Below the pieces are notes generated by a model that saw only the letters and a list, made by a program, of their open reading frames with translations, did no database searches and was not told where the DNA came from. From the NCBI GenBank assembly GCA_017557885.1, contig JAFYXV010000002.1:131056-195055 (forward strand): a stretch of DNA of 64,000 nt, read 5' to 3'. This stretch comes from a bacterium (lineage in GTDB: Bacteria; Auribacterota; UBA3054). Positions 32,640 through 40,471 of the stretch are shown here, in pieces. The translations under genes were made by a program, and so were the position numbers. Position 1 is the first letter of the stretch, and each line of letters begins with the position of its first letter.

Positions 32640-33983
32640 TTACAAAAACATAGCCATATACAATGGCAAATGGATTATGTCGTCCTTTAGCATGACGTCT
32701 TTGGTGTAAAGAATGAATGTTTCTCCGATGCGCTTCTTGAATTTTTTCTTGAATTTATCAAGAGACAAGTGTGAACGGTAATTTCCACTTTTTACCTCCA
32801 CAGGGCATATCTTGTCTCCGCGGCGGATCAGGAAATCGATCTCCATTCTGTTTTCGGCGCTGCTAAGGTCGTAGCGGGAATAGAAGAAGAGCTTTCTCTC
32901 GCTGCAGGAAAAAGCCTGCGCGACATAATTCTCCATGATCATTCCCTCGTTTATGTAAAGGTCTCCGGAATACACTTCGCTGTATATGCTGCTCTCCGTG
33001 TACGGGCGGTCTCCCAGCGTCTGCGAGATCATCAGTCCGGTGTCCAGAAGATAGACTTTTAAAGTTGAGTCGTCCTCGCTCAGGGAAAGAGCGACGCTGG
33101 GATCAGTGGCGTTGTACGCTATGTTAGCGACTTTCGCCTCGTCGAGCCAAAGAAAGGCTTCCTCGTAATTCCTGTATCTGGCCTCTTTGTCCAAAGAAGC
33201 CAAGGAATATTTCTTTTCCTTTTTGGAAAGCTGACCGGGAATGCCGTCGAAAACTCGCCTGACCTTCGCGGCGTCTTTTCCGGCGTATTTGGCAATATCG
33301 TTGTGGTATAGTCTGAGAATAGATCTTTTCACCATGTCGACTTCGCCAAGATTTCGCGTCTCGATAAACTTATCGACAGCTTGCGGCATGCCGCCTACCA
33401 GAAGATATTCCCGGAAGCGGTGCATAGCCGTTTCATGGAAACTTCTTCCCATAGGACGTCTTTCCTCGAAAGCCTTTTTGATGGCGGGAAAAGTGACCTT
33501 GTCACCTATCGCCCACAAGTATTCCTCAAAGTCCATCGGATACATTCCAATGGCTTCTTCCTCCGACGGGATGGTGATATCCTTCACGTTCATCCTTATG
33601 GAAATAAGCGAACCGGTCTCTACGTAATCGTAGCGTCCGTCCCCCACAAGCGCTTTCAATAGTTGCCTGGCCTCGGGACAGCGCTGCACCTCGTCGAAGA
33701 CGATCAAGGTTTCTCTTTCGTGCAAAACGACATTATAGGCGAAGGAAAGCTCGTTGAAAAAAACGCTCAGATCGTCAGGATGGTCAAGGATGGCTGAAAG
33801 CACTTTTTTGTTCGGTTTCATGAAGTCCACGATAACGTAAGACTTGTATTCGTTTTTACCGAATTCTTCAACAATAGTGCTCTTGCCAACGCGTCTGGCT
33901 CCCTCTATCAAAAGGGCGGATCTGCCTTTGGATCGGCGCTTCCATTCGAGGAGTTTTTCATAGATCTTTCTCTTAAAAAGCAT
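32640..33983 (-). CDS. AAA_14 / DUF4143 family ATPase (second copy)
   Basis: 447 residues. Walker A GARRVGKS (28-35), Walker B LIVFDEVQRCPEA (about 104-116), C-terminal DUF4143 nuclease-like core with NRMEIDFLIRRGD and CPVEVKSGNYRS. Same architecture as the copy at 11592-12932 but clearly diverged and with higher GC. Expressed from a strong promoter (34006-34034) just downstream of three direct repeats whose sequence differs from those of the first copy. May be co-transcribed with the 840-aa SUMF1 gene 53 nt downstream. The biological role of the family is not established. Confidence 0.85.
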   Translation of the reverse strand: MLFKRKIYEKLLEWKRRSKGRSALLIEGARRVGKSTIVEEFGKNEYKSYVIVDFMKPNKKVLSAILDHPDDLSVFFNELSFAYNVVLHERETLIVFDEVQRCPEARQLLKALVGDGRYDYVETGSLISIRMNVKDITIPSEEEAIGMYPMDFEEYLWAIGDKVTFPAIKKAFEERRPMGRSFHETAMHRFREYLLVGGMPQAVDKFIETRNLGEVDMVKRSILRLYHNDIAKYAGKDAAKVRRVFDGIPGQLSKKEKKYSLASLDKEARYRNYEEAFLWLDEAKVANIAYNATDPSVALSLSEDDSTLKVYLLDTGLMISQTLGDRPYTESSIYSEVYSGDLYINEGMIMENYVAQAFSCSERKLFFYSRYDLSSAENRMEIDFLIRRGDKICPVEVKSGNYRSHLSLDKFKKKFKKRIGETFILYTKDVMLKDDIIHLPLYMAMFL

Positions 33984-34005
33984 AATTATCTCCTATTTTG
34001 CGACT

Positions 34006-34034
34006 ATTGTAGTATTTACAACTTAAAAAGTCAA
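34006..34034 (-). promoter_or_regulatory. Promoter of the second DUF4143 ATPase gene
   Basis: TTGACT (34034-34029), 17-nt spacer, TACAAT (34011-34006). Direct-repeat copy 1 ends 9 nt upstream of the -35 element. Confidence 0.75.
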
Positions 34035-34042
34035 TACTCTTG

Positions 34043-34123
34043 CACGTTTTTAAGAGGTCATAGATGGCTGAATTTACACGTTTTTAAGAGGTCAGACAAG
34101 GCCAAATTTACACGTTTTTAAGA
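34043..34123. repeat. Three direct repeats upstream of the second DUF4143 ATPase
   Basis: CACGTTTTTAAGAGGTCA at 34043-34060 and 34077-34094, and CACGTTTTTAAGA at 34111-34123, with an exact 34-bp period. No homology to the repeats before the first ATPase, but the same number and nearly the same spacing. Confidence 0.85.
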
Positions 34124-34137
34124 CTTAAATAACAAAA

Positions 34138-34164
34138 CGACCGGCCGCGGAACACGGCCGGCCG
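34138..34164 (-). terminator. GC hairpin, copy 4 of the island family
   Basis: CGACCGGCCG / CGGCCGGCCG stem, 23 nt after the stop of the 502-aa SUMF1 protein gene, with a TTTTG tail on minus. Confidence 0.75.
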
Positions 34165-34187
34165 CTTTGGATTGCCAGAAGCCGATT

Positions 34188-35696
34188 CTATTCCAAAACT
34201 AGAACTACGCGGATGCCGGAGTCGTTGTTGTAGTTGTCGGTGCGGCTATAGCGGCTCCGGTAAGCCGAGCGGCTTTCTTTCGGATAGAAATAGTAGCTGC
34301 CGCCGCGAAGAACGCGGTAAAAGCCCTTTTCGGGGCCCTTGGGATCGGTGACGGGATCTGCCGCCATGTTTTCACTGTACCAATCCAGACAGTACTCCAA
34401 GGCATTGCCGTGCATGTCATAAAGGCCCCAGGCGTTCGGAAGATAGCAGCCGACCACAGTCGTGTACTCGTAGCCGCCTTTGCCGTCCTTCATGTTGTGA
34501 TAGACTCGGCCAAGCTTGAACATATTGCCGTCGTCAAATTCGTTGGTGATGTTCGTGCCGTTGTTCAAAGCCGTGGTCGTTCCGGCTCTGCAGGCGTATT
34601 CCCACTGCGCTTCCGTAGGCAGATCGAAAGCCTTTCCTGTTTTCGCGCGAAACTTCCCGAAGAAGGAATCGTCGTCGACTTCGCTGCTGGCAGGCCAGGT
34701 AGCCCCTTTATTCCTCCCTCTTATGGCGTCGTAGGAAAGCTGTTCCACGGGCCTCAGATCACCCTTATAGTAGGAGGGATCGTCGCCCGTGACGATAGCG
34801 TACTGCTTCTGGGTCATCTCGAAGACGCCGATATAAAAGTCTTTGGTGAGCGTCACCTCGTGCTGCACTTCCGCTTCTTCCCTGCCGAACTCGTTGGTGG
34901 GAGAGCCCATGACGAATTTCCCGGCCGGGACTTTTCTCAAGACCATCTTCGTGGTCTTGTAAACATCCGACCAGCCTTTCTTGGGTTTATCGTCAAGATA
35001 ACTGATCCCTCCGCTGGCAAGGTCGACGACCATGTATTTTTCCGCGAAAGCCGGACCATCATCAGGTTCTTCGTCACCACCGTCGTCGGGCTTCTGATAG
35101 TTCGCCACGGTGAATTTTTTGGCCTTGCTCCAAGTGGAGTAATAATCCTTGCCGTTCACTTTCTTGAAGGCACGCAAACACACCTGGTAGGTCGTGTTCG
35201 GCTGAAGTCCCGTGACCTGACAGCTCGAGGACTGCTCGCCTGTCACCAAAATGTTGCCGGACTGTGACTCGTCGGGAGCGGTGTAAAGAAGTTCGTAGCC
35301 GTCTACGCCCGAGGAGGGCTTCCAGGTCGCCTCGAAGCCCGATTCGATGCTTTTAATTTTCTTTATTTTCACCGGCTGCGGAACGATCGCGAACTCCCCC
35401 ACCGCCTTGCCGGTATATTTCCCCGCGCCGGTAGCCACCACTCTGGCGGTGCCTATTTGATCGTTGTTCTCATAGGAAAGCGTATATTCCTTCTTTTGTT
35501 TCAAAGGCTTGGCGCCGCCGCAATAGACTTTCGCGGCAGGTTTCAAAGCCTTGCCCTTGAAAACGAGCACGTCCTTTTTCAATACGACCGAACCGTTGGC
35601 GCTCAGATCATTGTCGGAGGAATCCTTGACGTCCGCAAAGATGACGCTTGAAATTGCAAGCGACGCCAATAGTAAAGCGGCAATTAGTTTTTTCAT
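34188..35696 (-). CDS. SUMF1/FGE-fold secreted protein with fibronectin type III domain (502 aa)
   Basis: Signal peptide 1-21; beta domain about 25-105 (KVYCGGAKPLKQKKEYTLSYENND resembles bacterial repeat domains of surface proteins); FN3 domain about 110-195 (SGVDGYELLYT ... LQPNTTYQVCLRAF); acidic linker (DDGGDEEPDDGP); SUMF1 domain about 220-502. No PEP-CTERM signal, unlike its two relatives. The C-terminal segment GGSYYFYPKESRSAYRSRYS is strongly different from the others and has lost the usual Cys before RSA. Own promoter (35746-35774) and terminator hairpin. Probably a ligand-binding surface or secreted protein; no enzymatic role is supported. Confidence 0.82.
   Translation of the reverse strand: MKKLIAALLLASLAISSVIFADVKDSSDNDLSANGSVVLKKDVLVFKGKALKPAAKVYCGGAKPLKQKKEYTLSYENNDQIGTARVVATGAGKYTGKAVGEFAIVPQPVKIKKIKSIESGFEATWKPSSGVDGYELLYTAPDESQSGNILVTGEQSSSCQVTGLQPNTTYQVCLRAFKKVNGKDYYSTWSKAKKFTVANYQKPDDGGDEEPDDGPAFAEKYMVVDLASGGISYLDDKPKKGWSDVYKTTKMVLRKVPAGKFVMGSPTNEFGREEAEVQHEVTLTKDFYIGVFEMTQKQYAIVTGDDPSYYKGDLRPVEQLSYDAIRGRNKGATWPASSEVDDDSFFGKFRAKTGKAFDLPTEAQWEYACRAGTTTALNNGTNITNEFDDGNMFKLGRVYHNMKDGKGGYEYTTVVGCYLPNAWGLYDMHGNALEYCLDWYSENMAADPVTDPKGPEKGFYRVLRGGSYYFYPKESRSAYRSRYSRTDNYNNDSGIRVVLVLE
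34212..34307 (-). other. Variable-region-like segment of the 502-aa SUMF1 protein
   Basis: Most codons between GGC-GGC-AGC and GGC-ATC-CGC end in C or T (for example TAC TAT TTC TAT, AGC CGC TAT AGC). Two codons (AAA, GAA) and a changed Cys do not fit simple adenine mutagenesis. The 3' end TCCGCGTAGTTCT is shared exactly with the 840-aa gene. Confidence 0.45.
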
Positions 35697-35745
35697 GATT
35701 TCGCTTGGTTAAATTTAAGTCAATTTGTATTTCTTCGATGGAAAA

Positions 35746-35774
35746 ATTTTATCAAAGATATATTGGGAAAACAA
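35746..35774 (-). promoter_or_regulatory. Promoter of the 502-aa SUMF1 protein gene
   Basis: TTGTTT (35774-35769), 17-nt spacer, TAAAAT (35751-35746), about 45 nt before the start codon. Confidence 0.55.
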
Positions 35775-35809
35775 GGAAAATTTGTGGTTCCTTGCCTTGA
35801 AAAAATAGC

Positions 35810-36463
35810 TCAAAATCCTACCCCGCCGATGTATTTCATCCCGAGAACCATGATCTTTGTGATGAGCATGCCGAAGTAGCGCCAGACGGGCGTGTTGATG
35901 AGGATTATCATGATGATGAAGCTCGCCATGCTTATCCTGCCGTAATATTTCCTGATGTTGTAGGGCAGGAATGCGAAAAGCAGATGCGAGCCGTCCAGAG
36001 GCGGAATGGGCAGAAGGTTGAAAAGGCAGAGCATGATGCTCATGGCCGCCATAGGAATAATAAGATATTGGAAATAGATCTCCGATTGCTGGTCAGGGAT
36101 GAAGGCGAGGAGCCTGACGATCAGCAAGGTGACGACAAAAATGATCAGGTTGGAAAAAGGGCCGGCCAACGAGACCAAGATATCGTCTCTTCTGGGATGT
36201 TTGAAATATCTGGGGTCCACCGGGACGGGCTTGCCCCAGCCAACCAGCATGAAGGCGCCGGGAGTGAAGATATTTATGAGGGGGATAATGAGCGTTCCCC
36301 ACAAGTCTATGTGGGGAATGGGAGAAAGGGAGATGCGGCCCAAGTTTTTGGCCGTGTCGTCGCCGCACCAATGGGCGGCCAGGGCGTGGGCGCTCTCATG
36401 CCAGGCGATGTTGAAGAGCAGGATCCCGAAAGATATGATCTTTGGCAGAAGATCTTCCATCAA
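35810..36463 (-). CDS. Site-2 protease family (M50) membrane metalloprotease
   Basis: 217-residue intramembrane zinc protease. HESAH (22-26) gives two zinc ligands and the catalytic Glu; the third ligand is in NLLPIPPLDGSH near residue 160. About five to six membrane helices, no PDZ domain, so it belongs to the small S2P group rather than RseP. Substrates unknown. Overlaps the flavodiiron protein gene by ATGA and ends the gpmI operon. Confidence 0.88.
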   Translation of the reverse strand: MMEDLLPKIISFGILLFNIAWHESAHALAAHWCGDDTAKNLGRISLSPIPHIDLWGTLIIPLINIFTPGAFMLVGWGKPVPVDPRYFKHPRRDDILVSLAGPFSNLIIFVVTLLIVRLLAFIPDQQSEIYFQYLIIPMAAMSIMLCLFNLLPIPPLDGSHLLFAFLPYNIRKYYGRISMASFIIMIILINTPVWRYFGMLITKIMVLGMKYIGGVGF

Positions 36464-37671
36464 CTGATCTTGGACTTGAGCTCTTTGGCCAAGGCGCGGC
36501 CGCTTGCGTACGCCTCGAGAAGCTTCTCCTCGTCAGGGATCATCTTGGCCTGAACGTTGGGAACAATAAGAGGAATGCCGGCTTTTTCAAAATAGCCCTT
36601 CAGTTCGTCGAAGGCCATAAGGTTCCAGCCGTAGGATCCGAAGATGGCGCCCAGGATGTTCTGGGGCTTAAGGCCTTTTATGTAAGTGAAGCAGTCGGCT
36701 ACCGTCGGGAAGATGCCGTTGTTCATGGTGCAGGAACCGACAGCCAAGGCTCCGGCGTTCATCAGTTCGCGCATGACTTCGGAGCGGTCGGTGCTTTTGA
36801 GACAGATGACGCGCGGAACACAGCCCTCCGATTCCACGCCTTCCGCGAAGGCGGAGGCAAGTTCCTGGGTGCTGCCCCACATGGTGTCGTAAACGATGAC
36901 GACTTTTTTAGTGTAGGGCTGGGCGACGTAATTGTCGTACCAGGAAAGAACTTTTTCTATGTCTTCTTTGGTGCGCCAAATTGGTCCGTGATCGGGGGCG
37001 ATCATGGCAACGGGAAGATTCATGGCCTTGAACTTGGTAAGCGTAGCGCCCACCATCTTGGCGTACGGAAGGACGATGTTGGCGAAGTATTTGTCGGATT
37101 CGTGCTTCAGGAGCGCCGGGCAGTTCTCATCGGCGAAAAGCTTCGCGGTGGCCAGGTGCATGCCGAAGGCGTCCTGGGAAAAAAGGAGCTGGCGCTCGTT
37201 GAGGTAGGAGAACATGCTGTCCGGCCAGTGGATCATCCTGGTCTCCAGGCAGGTCAGATGAAAGTCGCCGAGATCGATGGTGCCCTTGTCAGGGACGGCT
37301 TCGGCGTTGACTTCGCCGTGGAAGAGATCTTGGATCGCTTTTACGCCCATGGGAGAAGCGTAAACTTTCTCAGGGCTTGCGAGCTTGATCATTTCAGGAA
37401 GACAGCCGGTGTGATCCAGTTCGGCGTGGTTGGAGACGATCACGTCGATTTTTTTTATGTCCGTAACGGAAGAGATGCGTGAAAGCATCTCTTCCATGTA
37501 CGGGCGCTTGACCGTGTCGATGAGAGTTGTCTTTTCGCCAATGATGAGGAAAGCGTTGTAGGTCGTGCCGCGTTCCGTTTTGTACCCGTGGAAATCGGCG
37601 AGCTGCCAGTCGATGGCGCCCACCCAATAGACGTTTTCCGCTATTTTTTTAGCGTTGAAAGGCTTGGTCAT
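36460..37671 (-). CDS. Flavodiiron protein (FprA-type O2/NO reductase)
   Basis: 403 residues: metallo-beta-lactamase-like diiron domain (1-250) with HAELDH ligands (His82, Glu84, Asp86, His87), further ligands in RMIHWPDS, SQDAFG and PDHGPIW; C-terminal flavodoxin domain (about 255-400) with FMN loop VYDTMWGSTQ. Reduces oxygen to water, or NO to N2O, in the cytoplasm of anaerobes, protecting oxygen-sensitive enzymes. No attached rubredoxin domain, so an external donor is needed. Its presence supports an anaerobic lifestyle. Follows the FKBP gene by 24 nt. Confidence 0.93.
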   Translation of the reverse strand: MTKPFNAKKIAENVYWVGAIDWQLADFHGYKTERGTTYNAFLIIGEKTTLIDTVKRPYMEEMLSRISSVTDIKKIDVIVSNHAELDHTGCLPEMIKLASPEKVYASPMGVKAIQDLFHGEVNAEAVPDKGTIDLGDFHLTCLETRMIHWPDSMFSYLNERQLLFSQDAFGMHLATAKLFADENCPALLKHESDKYFANIVLPYAKMVGATLTKFKAMNLPVAMIAPDHGPIWRTKEDIEKVLSWYDNYVAQPYTKKVVIVYDTMWGSTQELASAFAEGVESEGCVPRVICLKSTDRSEVMRELMNAGALAVGSCTMNNGIFPTVADCFTYIKGLKPQNILGAIFGSYGWNLMAFDELKGYFEKAGIPLIVPNVQAKMIPDEEKLLEAYASGRALAKELKSKIS

Positions 37672-37695
37672 CTGTCTTCTCTTTGTTTTGCGATT

Positions 37696-38631
37696 TTATT
37701 TTTGGGGATTGATCTCTATGAGTTCAACGTCGAAGATAAGAGCGGCGCCGCCGGGGATATCAGCACCAGCGCCCCTGTCGCCGTAGCCGAGGTCGCTGGG
37801 AATGAAGAAACGGTAAGTGGAGCCGACCGGCATGAGCTGCAGCCCTTCCGTCCAGCCTTTGATAACTCCGTTCAGGGGGAAAGAGATGGGTTCGCCGCGC
37901 TTGTAAGAGCTGTCAAATTCCGTGCCGTCCACCAGGGTGCCCTTGTAATGGACCTTCACCGTGTCGGTGGCTTTCGGCTTGGCGCCTTCGCCTTCCTTGA
38001 TGACAGTGTACTGCAGGCCGCTTTCCGTGGTCTTGACGCCTTCCTTCTTGGCGTTCTCCTCCAGGAACTTCTTGCTTTCGACCTTGACGGCTTCCGCTTT
38101 GGCCTTGGCTTTGGCTTGGGCTTTTTCATCCATCGCTTCCATGACCGCCTTGCGTGCGTTCTCGTCAAGACGGGGCTCTTTGCCTTCCTTAGCGTCGTTG
38201 ATGCCGGCTAATGCCTCGTTCTTGTCAAGCTCGTCGATGCCGTTGGCAGCGAAATTGGAGCCGATCTTATAACCGGTGAAATAGCTCAGGATACCTTTCT
38301 CATCCGTGAAATCCTTTTCGCCGTCAACCTGCATTTGCGTCATGAAAGCGCCGTGCTGGGCTTTCACATCCTCCTGCTTGACGCCCATGGGCTTTTTGGC
38401 ATAGCCGTCGGAAAAGCCTTCCAAAAGTTTTTCCGGGGAGAGGATCAGTTTGTATTTTTTGTTGCCGGAGAAGATCTCGTAGCCGAAGGAATAGGAAAAG
38501 TCTTTCATGGAAATCTCGGTCTTGGGGGTTGCGATTTCAGCGGCGGCTTCGGCGGGCGTAGTCGCTTCGGCGGCGCTCAGGGTGATTGCCCCGAATAAGA
38601 GGGCGGAAATTGTCAAAAGGTAAAGTTTCAT
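37696..38631 (-). CDS. Periplasmic FKBP-type peptidyl-prolyl isomerase
   Basis: 311 residues. Signal peptide 1-20 (MKLYLLTISALLFGAITLSA), helical Mip/FkpA-like N-terminal dimerisation region with an Ala/Lys-rich helix (about 150-190), C-terminal FKBP domain with VKVHYKGTLVDGTEFDSSYKRGEP and YRFFIPSDLGYG. Helps proline-limited folding of exported proteins. The start at 38631 was preferred over an ATG overlapping the gpmI stop, because AAGGA is well placed and the signal peptide is cleaner. Confidence 0.88.
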   Translation of the reverse strand: MKLYLLTISALLFGAITLSAAEATTPAEAAAEIATPKTEISMKDFSYSFGYEIFSGNKKYKLILSPEKLLEGFSDGYAKKPMGVKQEDVKAQHGAFMTQMQVDGEKDFTDEKGILSYFTGYKIGSNFAANGIDELDKNEALAGINDAKEGKEPRLDENARKAVMEAMDEKAQAKAKAKAEAVKVESKKFLEENAKKEGVKTTESGLQYTVIKEGEGAKPKATDTVKVHYKGTLVDGTEFDSSYKRGEPISFPLNGVIKGWTEGLQLMPVGSTYRFFIPSDLGYGDRGAGADIPGGAALIFDVELIEINPQK

Positions 38632-38642
38632 AGTCGTCCTTT

Positions 38643-40337
38643 TCATTTAACTTTGATTAGAGAATCGAAGTATCCCTCCGGCTTCTCATAGCCCAGAAGC
38701 GTAAGAAGCGTGGAGGCGATATTGCCAAGCCCCGGTTTGTTGCTGGTCTCGGCTAATTCGTAGCGCGCGGTGTCGGGGCCGGCGATCACGAAGGGGACCG
38801 GATTCAGGGTGTGGCTGGTAAGCTGTTTGTATTGTCCGCCGGCGCCCATTTCCGGTTCGCCGGTCTTCTTGTTGCAGGAGATCATCTGCTCGCAGTTGCC
38901 GTGGTCCGCCGTAAGGACCAAGGTGCCGCCCTTTTCTTTCACGGCGGCATAGATCATGGCCACGGCCTCGTCAACGGCCTTTACGGCTTCCGTAGCGGCC
39001 GCCATGGAGCCCGTATGGCCGACCATGTCGCCGTTGGCCAGGTTACAGCGCAGGAATTTGTATTTGCCGCTCTCGATGGCGGCGACAAGGGCCTTGGCGA
39101 TCTCGATGGCTTTCATCCTGGGCGCCTGGTCGAAGGGCACCTTGTCGGATTCGATCTCCTGCCAGGTCTCCAGCTCGTCGTCGAACTTGGAGGAGTTGTT
39201 GCCGTTCCAGAAATAGGTCACATGCCCGAATTTCTGAGTTTCGCTGATGGCGAACTGGGAGACTTTGTTGCGGGAGAGATACTCCGAGACCGTGCGGTCT
39301 ATTTGCGGAGGGCTGACGAGATAGACGGGCGGCATGTGCGTGTCGCCGTCGTATTCCATCATGCCGGCGTAAACGACTTTCGGGAATCTCTTTCTGTTAA
39401 AGCCTTTGAAATTCTCTTCCGTCAGGGCGCGGCTGATCTCCAGGGCGCGGTCGCCGCGGAAATTGAAGAAGATCACGGAGTCGCCGTCCTTGATGGTGGC
39501 AAGCGGCTTTTCGGGATCCTTGGGATCGCTGACGACGAAAGCCGGAAGATACTGGTCGTCCTGCTTGGAGTCGATCCTCAGGGAACGGATGGCTTCCATG
39601 GCGTTGGGAAATTTGGCGCCTTCGCCCAGAACGTGGGCGTTGTAGCCTCTCTCCACGATCGTCCAGTCGGCTTCGTATCTGTCCATGGTGGTTACCATGC
39701 GGCCGCCGCCGGAGGCGATGAAGTAGCGCCTTACTTTGCCGCTCGATTCAGCCTGGCGTCTAAGAGACCAAAGATAATCCTCGAGCTCGCCGAAATATCT
39801 GAGGGCGGAAAGGGGCGGAACGTCGCGGCCGTCCAGAAGCGCATGGACGTAAACTTCCTCCACGCCTTTCTCGTCGCACTCCCCTATCATGGCGATAAGG
39901 TGAGCGATGTTGGAGTGCACGTTGCCGTCGGAAAGAAGGCCGATGAAGTGGATGGGGGCCTTGTTATCGAGGGCGTTGCCCATGATCTTTTTCCAACCAG
40001 CGCCTTCATAGATCCTTTTTTCCGCGATAGCCTTGGCCACAAGACTGGCGCCCTGGTCGAAGACACGGCCGGCGCCCATGGCGTTGTGGCCAACCTCGCT
40101 GTTGCCCTGATCGGCGTCGCTGGGCATGCCCACGGCGGTGCCGTGAGCCTGAAGCCTGGTGCTGATCTTCTCATTGTCGATGAGGGCGTGGAGAGTCTTG
40201 GGTTCAGCCGCTTCGTAGGCGTTTCCGGGATAGCCTTCCTTCGTGCCTTTAAAAATGCCGACGCCGTCCATGATGACGAAGACCAGCGGTCCTTTTACGC
40301 CGTCATAGTTGGGAAGTCTTTTCAACGTGAAATCCAT
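38643..40337 (-). CDS. gpmI: Cofactor-independent phosphoglycerate mutase
   Basis: 564-residue alkaline-phosphatase-superfamily enzyme interconverting 3- and 2-phosphoglycerate in glycolysis. Metal site VIMDGVG (22-28), phosphoserine nucleophile in DQGNSEVGHNAMGAGR (about 76-91), HALLDGRDVPP and the C-terminal TADHGNCEQM. About 50 residues longer than the E. coli enzyme because of several loops, a length also seen in plant-type members. A -10 box TATAAT lies at 40374-40369. Heads gpmI-FKBP-flavodiiron-S2P. Confidence 0.94.
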   Translation of the reverse strand: MDFTLKRLPNYDGVKGPLVFVIMDGVGIFKGTKEGYPGNAYEAAEPKTLHALIDNEKISTRLQAHGTAVGMPSDADQGNSEVGHNAMGAGRVFDQGASLVAKAIAEKRIYEGAGWKKIMGNALDNKAPIHFIGLLSDGNVHSNIAHLIAMIGECDEKGVEEVYVHALLDGRDVPPLSALRYFGELEDYLWSLRRQAESSGKVRRYFIASGGGRMVTTMDRYEADWTIVERGYNAHVLGEGAKFPNAMEAIRSLRIDSKQDDQYLPAFVVSDPKDPEKPLATIKDGDSVIFFNFRGDRALEISRALTEENFKGFNRKRFPKVVYAGMMEYDGDTHMPPVYLVSPPQIDRTVSEYLSRNKVSQFAISETQKFGHVTYFWNGNNSSKFDDELETWQEIESDKVPFDQAPRMKAIEIAKALVAAIESGKYKFLRCNLANGDMVGHTGSMAAATEAVKAVDEAVAMIYAAVKEKGGTLVLTADHGNCEQMISCNKKTGEPEMGAGGQYKQLTSHTLNPVPFVIAGPDTARYELAETSNKPGLGNIASTLLTLLGYEKPEGYFDSLIKVK

Positions 40338-40368
40338 AAATGTTCCTTAATAATTGGTTATTAATGTA

Positions 40369-40374
40369 ATTATA
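40369..40374 (-). promoter_or_regulatory. Possible -10 element of the gpmI operon
   Basis: TATAAT 31 nt before the gpmI start codon. The matching -35 is poor (TTATTT at 18 nt), so only the -10 is claimed. Confidence 0.4.
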
Positions 40375-40411
40375 TCATTATTTTGCCCATGAAAATAAGG
40401 GCGAAAAGAAA

Positions 40412-40444
40412 AAGCTTCGGGCCTTTTTAAAAAGTCCGAAGCTT
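40412..40444 (-). terminator. Terminator of the GspK-like gene
   Basis: AAGCTTCGG / CCGAAGCTT outer stem extended inward by a second A/T helix, followed on minus by TTTCTTTTC. Lies 27 nt after the stop codon. Confidence 0.75.
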
Positions 40445-40471
40445 CTCTTTGGGAAGAAAAAAAGCGGAGGC

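Noticed and set aside
26527-34164. GC hairpins considered as integron attC sites.
   Set aside because: No integron integrase, no conserved core sites, and the hairpins end in T runs at the correct distance after stop codons, which fits terminators.
26750-34188. SUMF1 proteins as true formylglycine-generating enzymes for sulfatases.
   Set aside because: The C-terminal region lacks the paired copper-binding cysteines, no sulfatase gene is in the window, and all are exported with extra surface-protein domains.
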